Shown here in pieces: positions 6,931 through 15,950 of a DNA stretch of 64,000 nucleotides (positions within the stretch are counted from its first letter, which is position 1; every line of letters starts with the position of its first letter). The stretch is from JANWHQ01 sp963775275 (GTDB lineage Bacteria; Pseudomonadota; Alphaproteobacteria; Caulobacterales; Caulobacteraceae), in contig CAVZII010000005.1 of NCBI GenBank assembly GCA_963775275.1, positions 806,001-870,000 of the forward strand. Reading direction: 5' to 3'. Position numbers and translations under genes: made by a program. The notes under the pieces are model-generated. The model worked only from the letters and a program-made list of their open reading frames with translations. It had not been told where the DNA came from and did no database searches.

Positions 6931-8634
6931 ATGTCAAACAGCCAGGTCCACTTCGAGGTGTTCGCCAGGCGCTCGGGCGGCGGCGGATTCAGCCTGGAGC
7001 TGGCGACCGAGGACCGCGAACGCGCGCTGGAGGCGGCCGAGGAGCTGCTGGAGCTTCCGCGCTTCGTGGCGGTGAAGGTGACCAAGGAGACGCTGGACCC
7101 GTCCACGGGCGAGTTCAACAGCGTCACGGTGTTCAACAAGGGCGCGCCGGAGAAGACCAAGAGCAAGGCCCCGGTGGAGGACGCCGGACCGCCCTGCATC
7201 AGCCCCGCCGACTTCTACACGGTGCATGCGCGCGACAAGATCGGGCGCCTGCTGGAAGGCTGGCTGGCGCGCAACAAGGCCACGCCCTTCGAGCTGCTGC
7301 ACCGGCCCGACCTGATCGAGAAGCTGGAGGCGTCGGGCACCGAGCTGCAGCACGCGGTGCAGAAGGTGGCGGTGCCGGAATCCCAGGCCAGCGGCGTCAG
7401 CGTGCACGAGATCATGCGCAACCTGCACAACCTGATCCAGCGCGCGATCGACCGGGTGCTGGCGGACAAGCGCAAGGGCGTGCTGCCGGCGATCGGCAAG
7501 GAGGACCTGGGGGCGATCTGCGCGCGCCTGGGCGGGGCGGCGGACCGGCAGTACCTGGCGGGCGCGGCGGTGGCGCAGTTCCTCGCCCCGGCCAAGACCT
7601 GGAGCGAGAAGGTCGACCTGCTGCTCGACCTGGCCCAGACGGCGCCCAAGGACGGGCCGGCCCGGGCGCTGGCGTTCAGCGTGATCGAGCAGCCGCTGGG
7701 CGAGATCCTGCGCGGGCGCGTGGGGCTGGCGGACCTTCTGGGCGAGGAGCTGGACCTCGGCGGCCAGCTCGCGGCGCTGACGCGCCTGGCCGCGGCGGGG
7801 GCGGTGGACGCCCTGGCCAGGGCCGACGCCTCGATCAAGACGCAGGTCCCGGAGCTGACCGGCGCGGCGCTGAGGCTGTCGCAGTGGCTGGACGGCCCCG
7901 CCTTCGAGGGCGTGCGCCAGGCGCTGTCGCAGCGCATCCTGACCGAGCTGACCAACCTGAGACGACTGCGTCCCTCCGACGCCCACGACGAGATCGAGAT
8001 CCTGCGGGCCCTGGCCATGGCGCTGACCGCCGCCTCGGGGCGCCTGCTGCCGCTGGAGGAGGTGCGCCACGCCTTCATCGAGCGTTCCAAGATGCTGGTG
8101 GCGACCGATTTCGTGGACGCCCTGCTCAAGGGCGAGCGCACGGCGTGGGAGGACGCCCAGGACCTGGTGCGGCTGATGGAGAACGTGACCGGCGGCGCGA
8201 ACAAGCGCCAGGCGGTGCGCTGGCTGCTCTCGACCGTCACCTCGCTGAAGTTCGAGACCGAGATGAACGCGTCGGGCGACGCGCCCTCGGCGCGGCTGGC
8301 GAAGCTGGCCGAGCTGCACCGCCAGATCGCGCGCTCGAGCCAGGAGGCCGCCGGCGCCGAGGATGTGCTGAAGCGCATCCGGGAGCTGGCCGGCCGGATC
8401 GAGGCGGAGGCCAAGCTGACGGTGATGCTGGGCAAGGCCGCGGCCCCCCTGGCGCAGCGGCTGTCGCTGCTGCTCAAGATGGCGTCGTGCGAGACCGCCC
8501 CGCCCGGCCCCGCGGCCGACCGCGCCAAGGTGGAGGCCATGCGGCTGGTGCGCCTGCCCGAGGCGCGCGCCGAGCTGGCCAAGGCGCCGGAGCTGCTGGA
8601 CCAGGTGCGCGGGCTGATGCAGGCGGCGGCCTGA
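6931..8634 (+). CDS. Conserved protein of unknown function (567 aa)
   Basis: Start chosen at ATG 6931, preceded by GGGAG; the frame is open further upstream, but only as the antisense of chvG/chvI. The first 90 residues look like a small alpha/beta domain (VHFEVFARRSGGGGFSLELA, FVAVKVTKE), followed by a region with CISPADFYTVHARDKIGRLLEGWLARN. The remainder is almost wholly helical and charged, rich in Leu/Ala/Glu, and suggests a scaffold. No enzyme motif or membrane segment is visible. Its position divergent from chvI suggests it belongs to the conserved neighbourhood rather than to an island. I cannot assign a function. Confidence 0.75.
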   Translation: MSNSQVHFEVFARRSGGGGFSLELATEDRERALEAAEELLELPRFVAVKVTKETLDPSTGEFNSVTVFNKGAPEKTKSKAPVEDAGPPCISPADFYTVHARDKIGRLLEGWLARNKATPFELLHRPDLIEKLEASGTELQHAVQKVAVPESQASGVSVHEIMRNLHNLIQRAIDRVLADKRKGVLPAIGKEDLGAICARLGGAADRQYLAGAAVAQFLAPAKTWSEKVDLLLDLAQTAPKDGPARALAFSVIEQPLGEILRGRVGLADLLGEELDLGGQLAALTRLAAAGAVDALARADASIKTQVPELTGAALRLSQWLDGPAFEGVRQALSQRILTELTNLRRLRPSDAHDEIEILRALAMALTAASGRLLPLEEVRHAFIERSKMLVATDFVDALLKGERTAWEDAQDLVRLMENVTGGANKRQAVRWLLSTVTSLKFETEMNASGDAPSARLAKLAELHRQIARSSQEAAGAEDVLKRIRELAGRIEAEAKLTVMLGKAAAPLAQRLSLLLKMASCETAPPGPAADRAKVEAMRLVRLPEARAELAKAPELLDQVRGLMQAAA

Positions 8635-8678
8635 CGCCGCCCTTGGCCCCGGCGGCCCTGCGGGGCTAAGCCGCGAGC

Positions 8679-9698
<1,020 letters not shown>

Positions 9699-9748
9699 AC
9701 CTCACACGGCCTCGACAGGCGGCGCCGCAACAGCCAAGTTCGTTCTCG

Positions 9749-9777
9749 CGCTCCGCCACTTCGGGTGGAGCGGTTTT
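9749..9777 (+). terminator. Intrinsic terminator after the pseudouridine synthase
   Basis: A nine-base-pair stem (9749-9757 with 9764-9772, one G-T pair) has an ACTTCG loop and is followed by GTTTT. It separates the housekeeping block from the island gene at 9796. Confidence 0.6.
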
Positions 9778-9795
9778 CGTCCATTCGGAGCCGGC

Positions 9796-12700
9796 ATGCC
9801 AGACGGCTACGCCATCGCAGAGCGCCTGATCCAGAAGGAGGCCGAGGAGCGGACCGGCGCGCTCGATCTTGGCCGCCTGGGACTTCGTGAGATCCCCGCC
9901 TCGCTCTTCCGGCTGCGTCACCTCCATACTCTTTCGCTCGGCTCCCGCTGGCGCAACGGTGAACGGTGGATCGAGGCAAAGCACGATCTCGGCGAGAACG
10001 TCTTCGCCGAGCGTCGTGGGGCCTGGAGAACCTTCCCGAACTACGGCGTCTTTCTCTCTTCGAGCTCGAGGTCGCCGACCTGGCCCCCATCGCCGGACTG
10101 CAAGCCCTCCAGTCGCTCGACTGCTCGGGAACCCAGGTCGCCGACCTGGCCCCCATCGCCGGACTGCAAGCCCTCCAGTCGCTCTACTGCTCACAAACCC
10201 AGGTCGCCGACCTGGCCCCCATCGCCGGACTGCAAGCCCTCCAGTCGCTCTACTGCTCACAAACCCAGGTCGCCGACCTGACCCCCATCGCCGGCCTGCA
10301 AGCCCTCCAGTCGCTCGACTGCTCGCATACCCAGGTCGCCGACCTGACACCCATCGCCGGCCTGCAAGCCCTCCAGTCGCTCAACTGCGCAGTTACACAG
10401 GTCGCCGACCTGACACCCATCGCCGGCCTGCAAGCCCTCCAGTCGCTCAACTGCGCAGTTACACAGGTCGCCGACCTGGTCCCCATCGCCGGACTGCAAG
10501 CCCTCCAGTCGCTCAGCTGCTCGGGAACCCAGGTCGCCGACCTGACCCCCATCGCCGGACTGCAAGCCCTCCAGTCGCTCAGCTGCTCGGGGACCCAGGT
10601 CGCCGACCTGACACCCATCGCCGGCCTGCAAGCCCTCCAGTCGCTCATCTGCTCAGGTACCCAGGTCGCCGACCTGACACCCATCGCCGGCCTGCAAGCC
10701 CTCCGGTCGCTCGACTGCTCATATACCCCGGTCGCCGACCTGACCCCCATCGCCGGCCTGCAAGCCCTCCAGTCGCTCAATTGCTCGGGAACCCAGGTCG
10801 CCGACCTGACACCCATCGCCGGCCTGCAAGCCCTCCAGTTGCTCAACTGCTGGGTGACCCAGGTCGCCGACCTGACCCCCATCGCCGGCCTGCAAGCCCT
10901 CCAGTCGCTCGACTGCTCATATACCCCGGTCGCCGACCTGACCCCCATCGCCGGCCTGCAAGCCCTCCAGTGGCTCGACTGCTCGCAAACCCAGGTCGCC
11001 GACCTGACCCCCATCGCCGGACTGCAAGCCCTCCAGTCGCTCGACTGCTCGGCCTGCCCGGTTCGAGACCTGGGGATCGCGCTGGAGCGACGGGTCCACC
11101 AGATCATTGTCAGGAACTGCAGGCTCGCGTCGCTCCCCGAGGCGCCGGAGACCTATGAGCGCGCGTTCCGTCTGGATCTGAGCAACACCCGTGTTCCCGG
11201 CCTGCCCGGCGAGCTGTTCCAGCCAGGCGGCTATCAGACCGACCACGCCCCGGGGCTCGCGGCCCACTTCAGGGACCTTCGCGACGGTCATGTGTCGATG
11301 GCGCGCGTCAAGCTGATCATCGTGGGGAACGGAAGGGTCGGAAAGACGCAGCTCAAGCGACGGCTCTTCGATCAACCCTACGACGAGCGCGTCCTCACGA
11401 CCCACGGCGTGCAGGTCGCGACGCGGACGATCGTGACCGGGGAGCCAAGGCGCGAGGTCGTCCTGACCGTCTGGGACTTTGGTGGTCAGGACATCTACCA
11501 CGGGTCGCACGGCCTGTTCATGCGCACGCGGGCAATCTTCGCCGTCTGCTGGACTCCGGAGCTCGAGGACAGCCTCGAGCGCGACCTCATGGGGCTGGAG
11601 TACCGCAACCGGCCGCTCCCCTACTGGCTGGACTATGTGCGCCATGTCGCGGGCACGGAGGTGCCCGTCCTGGCGGTCCAAGTCCGCTGCGACACGCCGT
11701 CGGCCGCACGGCCGCTCGCCGCGCCGGCCCGGGAAAGGCTGGAGCTGTTCGCATTCTCCCGTCCCCTGGCCTACAGCGCCCTCAACGATCGCGGCCGGGG
11801 CGCGCTGGATTCAGCCATCGCCGACGCCGTCGACTGGATGCGCGACGAGTACGGCGATGTGCTGATCGGCGAGGGTCGGCTGAACGTCCTGCACAAGCTC
11901 GACGAGTTGCGGCGGGAAGACGAGTCGGCGCTGGACGACCGGAAGCGCTGGCGCACCCTTTCGCGAGAGGCCTTCGAAGATCTTTGCGTCGAAGCCGGCG
12001 GGGTCAGCTCGCCCGATCAGCTCCTGGTCTTCCTGCACAACGCGGGGGTGGTCTTCCACCAGAAGGGCCTGTTCGACGACCGCATCATCCTCGACCAGGA
12101 ATGGGCGCTGGAGGCGATCTATGCCGTGTTCGACCGCGAGCATTGCGTCCGGCCGCTGATGGGACTCGGCGGGCGGTTCACACGTCCGCTCCTGGAGGCT
12201 CTGGCCTGGAAGAAATATTCCAAGGCAGAGCAGCGGCTGTTCATCTCCCTGATGAAGAGCTGCGGCGTCATCTTCACCTATCGCGAGCCCTGGCGGGAGG
12301 ACGACGACGACACCGAGTACATCGCTCCCGACCTGTTGCCAGCGCGCGCCGCCGCGGACGACAAGATCGCCGCTCTTTGGAACGTGGACGGCGAAGTCAG
12401 CGAGCGCCGCTTCGACTACGCCTTCATCCATGATGGCTTCGTCCGCGGCCTGATCACCGCGATCGGCGAGCTCGCCGGCGCCGACGCCGTCTATTGGCGC
12501 TGGGGCGTATGCGCCTATGAAGCCGACAGCCGCAGCCGGATGCTGTTCGAGGTGACCCAAGGAGACGATTCGACGGGAAGCCTCCTCGTCCAGACCCGCA
12601 GCGGGCAGAAGGCTCAGCTTCTCGAGAAGATGGTGAAGCTCATCGAGGGCGTGGAACGGCGTTTCCAGGTCGATCGAACCGGAGACAGCGGCGACGCCAG

Positions 12701-13358
12701 CGAGCGGGCTCGTTCCGAGACCTTGGCCGATACTTCAGCGGACGGGGAACCAAAGGAGACGCCGGCGAAGGTCTTGAGCTTTGCGGCGCCGCCCTCCGAC
12801 AAGCCGACAATCGCCATCTCTTACGCCTGGAAGGACGCGAGCCCCGAAGGCCGGGATCGCGAGGAGGCCGTCGATCGCTTCTGCCGTGAGGCCGAAGGGA
12901 AGGGCTTCAGCATCCTTCGCGACAAGGCCCGCCTCGGGATCGGCGACGACCTGCTCCAGTTCATGACCAGGATCACACGTTCCGAGCGGGTGGCGATCTT
13001 CCTGAGCGACCGATACCTGAAGTCGCCCAACTGCATGTTCGAGCTCTACAACACCTGGCGGTTCCAGAGCAGCGACCCGGAGCGCTTCCTCGCCACGGTG
13101 CGCGTCTTCGCCCTGCCCGGCGCCAACATATGGGACGTGGCGGGGCGCCTCGCCTATGCCGTGTACTGGGCCGAGGAGTTCGAGCGCGTCCGAGCGGCGT
13201 CGAAGGGACGGCTCGAGCTGCTGGGCGAGCGCGATATCGCCGTCTTCAAGCGCATGCAGCAATTCGCCATGTGCGTGGGCGATATCCTGGACGCCATCAC
13301 CGGCGTCATCCAACCGCGGACGTTCGAAGATTTCGTAGAACAGGGCCTGGGCGACTGA
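9796..13358 (+). CDS. LRR-Roc-COR-TIR (Roco) protein, frameshifted near base 10020 as sequenced
   Basis: ATG 9796 (GGAG just upstream) opens a Roco-like N-terminus, but the reading frame changes at a GGGG run (10018-10021). One more G would join AERRG directly to GLENLPELRRL and give about 1187 aa; as sequenced, the intact ORF starts at GTG 9966. Order: N-terminal LRR-like cap; fifteen 22-residue LRRs (10071-11060); a Roc GTPase (about 11307-11840) with GNGRVGKT and WDFGGQD; a COR-like region (about 11850-12500); a charged linker; a C-terminal TIR domain (about 12801-13250). TIR features are IAISYAW at its start and the ScxCxxEL-type NCMFEL, whose Glu (codon 13041) aligns with the catalytic Glu of NADase TIRs. 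Inferred role: ligand-sensing GTPase that triggers NAD+ cleavage, as in immune receptors. It is flanked by mobile elements. Confidence 0.85.
10071..11060 (+). repeat. Fifteen tandem 66-bp LRR-coding repeats
   Basis: Exactly 15 x 66 bp, each coding VADL-x-PIAGLQALQSL-x-C-x-x-T-x. The backbone is nearly identical at DNA level. Changes fall mostly on the first residue after DL (A/T/V), the residue before Cys (D/Y/N/S/I), the two after it (SG, SQ, SH, AV, SY, WV, SA), and the last position (Q or P). These are the solvent-exposed positions of the LRR concave strand. Units 5 and 6 are identical at protein level (NCAVTQ), as are several others in parts, pointing to recent duplication. Copy number should be unstable. 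Confidence 0.95.
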
Positions 13359-13527
13359 TCCGCCGGAGCCTCCAGGCCGAATCTTGACACAGCGACGGCG
13401 ACCGACTGCCCGAAAGGCAACGGTCCCAACGCTGCGCAGTCTCATGACCTTGGCGCTCCTGGCCGGAGCGGCGCGCTTTGGCGTGTGATCCGGCAGGGCT
13501 ACCGATGGGGACGTGTGAAGACCGCCT

Positions 13528-13564
13528 CGGAGTTACGGTGCGGAGTTACGTTGACGCTGTCTGA
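13528..13564. repeat. REP-like element at the 3' end of the RAYT gene
   Basis: Two CGGAGTTACG units (13528 and 13541), the second followed by TTGACGCTGT. On the minus strand the second reads ACAGCGTCAACGTAACTCCG, clearly related to ACAGTGTCACCGAAACTCC on the other side of the gene. The TAA stop of the RAYT gene lies inside it. Confidence 0.6.
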
Positions 13565-14250
13565 AATAGCTCGGCAGGCTCGTCCCCTGCCTTGGGGCGC
13601 GGCTTGGGCCCGCGCCGTCCCGCGGCGAGCGTCCGGCCGGACCGGGCCTCCAGCGCCCTGATCCACGCCGCCGCGCCCACGGGCCGGCCCGTCGTGCGCG
13701 AGCGCCGGATCGCCGTCACCGCGGCCTCGTCCTCGGCCGCCTCCAGCAGGGCGGCGAAGTCGCCGATCCGGTCCAGCAGCGGGCGCACCGTCACCACGCC
13801 GTCGTCCCGGCCCTGAAGGTGCGCCCGCGCGCTCGACCAGGGCCAGTCCTGCGCCCGCTGCGCCAGCCGCGCCCTCACCGGGTTCATCGGCACGTAGCGG
13901 GCGGCGGCGATCAGGTGGCGCTCGTCCATGCAGGTGGAGCTGAACCGTCCCTGCCACAGATGCCCCGTCCATCTCTCCCGGGCGTGGATGCGGGCGGTGT
14001 AGCGCCGGTGCGCCTCGGCGAAGGTCGCGCGCAGGCCATCCTCGTGCGAGGGCGTCATGATGAAGTGCACGTGGTTGGGCATCAGGCAGTAGGCCCAGAT
14101 CCCGGTCCCGCTGCGCCGCGCGGCCTCGCCGATCAGGTCGAGATAGGCGCGGTAGTCGTCGTCGCCGAAGAACACCCGATCGCGCCGGTTGCCGCGCTGG
14201 GTGACATGATGCGGCAGGTCCGGGACGACGACACGGGCCAGGCGGGCCAT
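13546..14250 (-). CDS. REP-associated tyrosine transposase (RAYT, Y1/HUH family)
   Basis: 234 aa. It starts with the typical MARLARVVVPDLPHHVTQRGN. It contains the HUH motif in MPNHVHFIM and a later Tyr-bearing helix (RRYTARIHARERW), then GHLWQGRFSS and YVPMNPVRARL, all standard in the TnpA_REP family. RAYTs cut and join single-stranded REP hairpins and are usually single-copy, vertically kept genes that disperse REPs. Related repeats flank this gene on both sides. A basic C-terminal tail (RRGPKPRPK) precedes the stop. The gene appears intact. Confidence 0.92.
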   Translation of the reverse strand: MARLARVVVPDLPHHVTQRGNRRDRVFFGDDDYRAYLDLIGEAARRSGTGIWAYCLMPNHVHFIMTPSHEDGLRATFAEAHRRYTARIHARERWTGHLWQGRFSSTCMDERHLIAAARYVPMNPVRARLAQRAQDWPWSSARAHLQGRDDGVVTVRPLLDRIGDFAALLEAAEDEAAVTAIRRSRTTGRPVGAAAWIRALEARSGRTLAAGRRGPKPRPKAGDEPAELFQTAST

Positions 14251-14289
14251 GGCGGCAGCCTCATGAACGGCGAACGCTCAGTCTAGGCG

Positions 14290-14339
14290 GAGTTTCATAC
14301 AGTGTCACCGAAACTCCCTACAGTGTCACCGAAACTCCC
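14290..14339. repeat. REP-like hairpin and 21-bp tandem duplication upstream of the RAYT gene
   Basis: GGAGTTTC (14290-14297) and GAAACTCC (14310-14317) form a perfect 8-bp stem, a REP-type hairpin. The segment TACAGTGTCACCGAAACTCCC then occurs twice in tandem (14298-14318 and 14319-14339). Together with 13528-13564 these repeats flank the RAYT gene in inverted orientation. Confidence 0.7.
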
Positions 14340-14369
14340 GGCCCTTCGGGCCACCTCCCCCGCAAGCGG

Positions 14370-15853
14370 CTAGGGGATGCACAGATCTCACGGCTGGATG
14401 ACTTGGGCGTGATTGGCCTGGGCGCTGTTGGGTTGATTTGTCGAGCGACGCTTTGGTTGGAGGTGTCGCGATGACGGCGGTTGAATGGTCGCTTGGCGGG
14501 TTCGGGGATGGTCGGATCGACCGACGGGGCGGCGAGTTGCTCTCGTGCATGGTATCGCACCAGAGCGTCTGCCTTCGGCGGATGGCGCGGGGCGCGCGGC
14601 ATCTGATCGTAGGCTTCAATCGGTTCTTGGCGAACGGGCGAGTGACGACACAGAGCCTGATCGAGGGCTGGGGCTGGGAGGCGTCGGCGGCCTGCGCCGG
14701 GCGTCATGTGCTGGCCATCCAGGACACCAGCGAGATCAGCTTCCGCACCACGGACGAGCGGCTCAGGGAGTTGGGAGAGATCGGCAAGGGCGGCCGCGCC
14801 CGGGGCCTGTTGCTGCACCCGATGCTGGCCGTGGACGCGGCCACTGGCGCGTTGCTGGGCCTGGCGGCGGGCCAGATCTGGACCCGGGAGGGCCGGGTGG
14901 CGACGCCGCACGGCAAGCGGGCCTTGGAGGACAAGGAGTCGCAGCGTTGGCTGTCGACGGCCGAGGCGGCCAAGCCGGTCCTGGCCCACGCGGCCATGGT
15001 GACGGAGGTCAGCGACCGGGAGAGCGACATCTACGCCAAGTGGGCGCGAACGCCGGAGGCGAAGTTCCACATCCTGACGCGGGCCATGCACGACCGGCCG
15101 ATCGAGGAGGGCGGCAGGCTGTCGACGGCTCCGCTGGCCTCGGCGGGCATGGCCGTGGTGGAGGATCTGCGCGAGCGGGCAGGCCGCCCGGCCAGACAGG
15201 CCCATCTTCTGGTCCGCTATGGAGAGATCACGTTGAAGCGGCCCCTCAAGACCGCCGAGACAGGCCTGCCCAAGACGGTTCGCGTGAGCCTGGTGGAGGT
15301 GAGCGAACAAGATGCGCCCCAGGGCGTGGAGCCGGTCCTGTGGCGGCTCTTGACCACCCATCCCATCGAGGACGCGGCCATGGCCTGGCGGGTGGTGGGC
15401 TGGTACCGCCAGCGCTGGATCATCGAGCAGTTCTTCCGGACCCTGAAGCAGCAGGGCCTGCAGCTGGAGGACAGCCAGATCGAGAGCGCCGAGCGGCTCA
15501 TCAAGCTCACCGCCATCGCCGCGCGGGCGGCCTGCATCATCATGCAGCTCGTCCAGGCCCGCCACGGCAGGTCCGACCAGCCGGCCGGGGTCGCCTTCAC
15601 TCCGGCAGAGATCGTCACGCTCCAGGCTCTCGTGCCCGAGCTCGAAGGCAAGACCGCCTTGCAGAAGAACCCGCACGCCCCAGGCTCCCTCGCCTGGGCC
15701 GGCTGGGCCATCGCCAAGCTCGGCGGATGGGACGGCTACCCCAACTCCAAGCCGCCAGGACCCATCACCTTCAGACACGGCCTCCAGTACTTCCGGTCCC
15801 TCTCCGCTGGATGGGCCCTGCGCGAGGCCCTCGGCGATGTGTGCATCGCCTAG
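14370..15853 (+). mobile_element. Complete IS4-family insertion sequence (1484 bp)
   Basis: The left end CTAGGGGATGCACAGATC (14370) matches the inverted right end (CTAGGCGATGCACACATC, ending 15853) at 16 of 18 positions. The element is bordered by the 10-bp direct repeat CCGCAAGCGG (14360-14369 and 15854-15863), a target duplication of IS4-family size. Removing the IS and one repeat rebuilds a perfect GC palindrome (CCTCCCCCGC/GCGGGGGAGG type), so it inserted into an intergenic hairpin. The transposase stop codon TAG is the last three bases of the right repeat. Perfect duplication and an intact ORF imply recent insertion. Confidence 0.92.
14471..15853 (+). CDS. IS4-family DDE transposase
   Basis: 460 aa from ATG 14471, preceded by GGAGG at a good distance; the frame opens slightly earlier at TTG 14438. 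The IS4 YREK signature Y-2-R-3-E-6-K is exact in YRQRWIIEQFFRTLK and gives the catalytic Glu. Candidate catalytic Asp residues are in LAIQDTSEIS and TEVSDRESDIY. The C-terminal region (GGWDGYPNSKPPGP) is typical of the Tn5/IS50-like branch. The ORF is uninterrupted and fills the element. Confidence 0.95.
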   Translation: MTAVEWSLGGFGDGRIDRRGGELLSCMVSHQSVCLRRMARGARHLIVGFNRFLANGRVTTQSLIEGWGWEASAACAGRHVLAIQDTSEISFRTTDERLRELGEIGKGGRARGLLLHPMLAVDAATGALLGLAAGQIWTREGRVATPHGKRALEDKESQRWLSTAEAAKPVLAHAAMVTEVSDRESDIYAKWARTPEAKFHILTRAMHDRPIEEGGRLSTAPLASAGMAVVEDLRERAGRPARQAHLLVRYGEITLKRPLKTAETGLPKTVRVSLVEVSEQDAPQGVEPVLWRLLTTHPIEDAAMAWRVVGWYRQRWIIEQFFRTLKQQGLQLEDSQIESAERLIKLTAIAARAACIIMQLVQARHGRSDQPAGVAFTPAEIVTLQALVPELEGKTALQKNPHAPGSLAWAGWAIAKLGGWDGYPNSKPPGPITFRHGLQYFRSLSAGWALREALGDVCIA

Positions 15854-15894
15854 CCGCAAGCGGGGGAGGACTGTGCGCGTGAACCGGGGGATAC

Positions 15895-15926
15895 GAAAAA
15901 GAAGCCCCCGGCCTGCGCCGGGGGCT
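15895..15926 (-). terminator. Intrinsic terminator of the G8-domain gene
   Basis: A ten-base-pair GC stem (15903-15912 with 15917-15926) with a CTGC loop is followed on the minus strand by TTCTTTTTC. It lies 25 nt after the stop codon at 15951. Confidence 0.75.
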
Positions 15927-15950
15927 CTTGCTCATACGACGGGACCCGGC

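Noticed and set aside
10071..11060. Regular 66-bp repeats resembling a CRISPR array
   Set aside because: Repeats are contiguous without spacers and encode a regular 22-residue LRR in frame.
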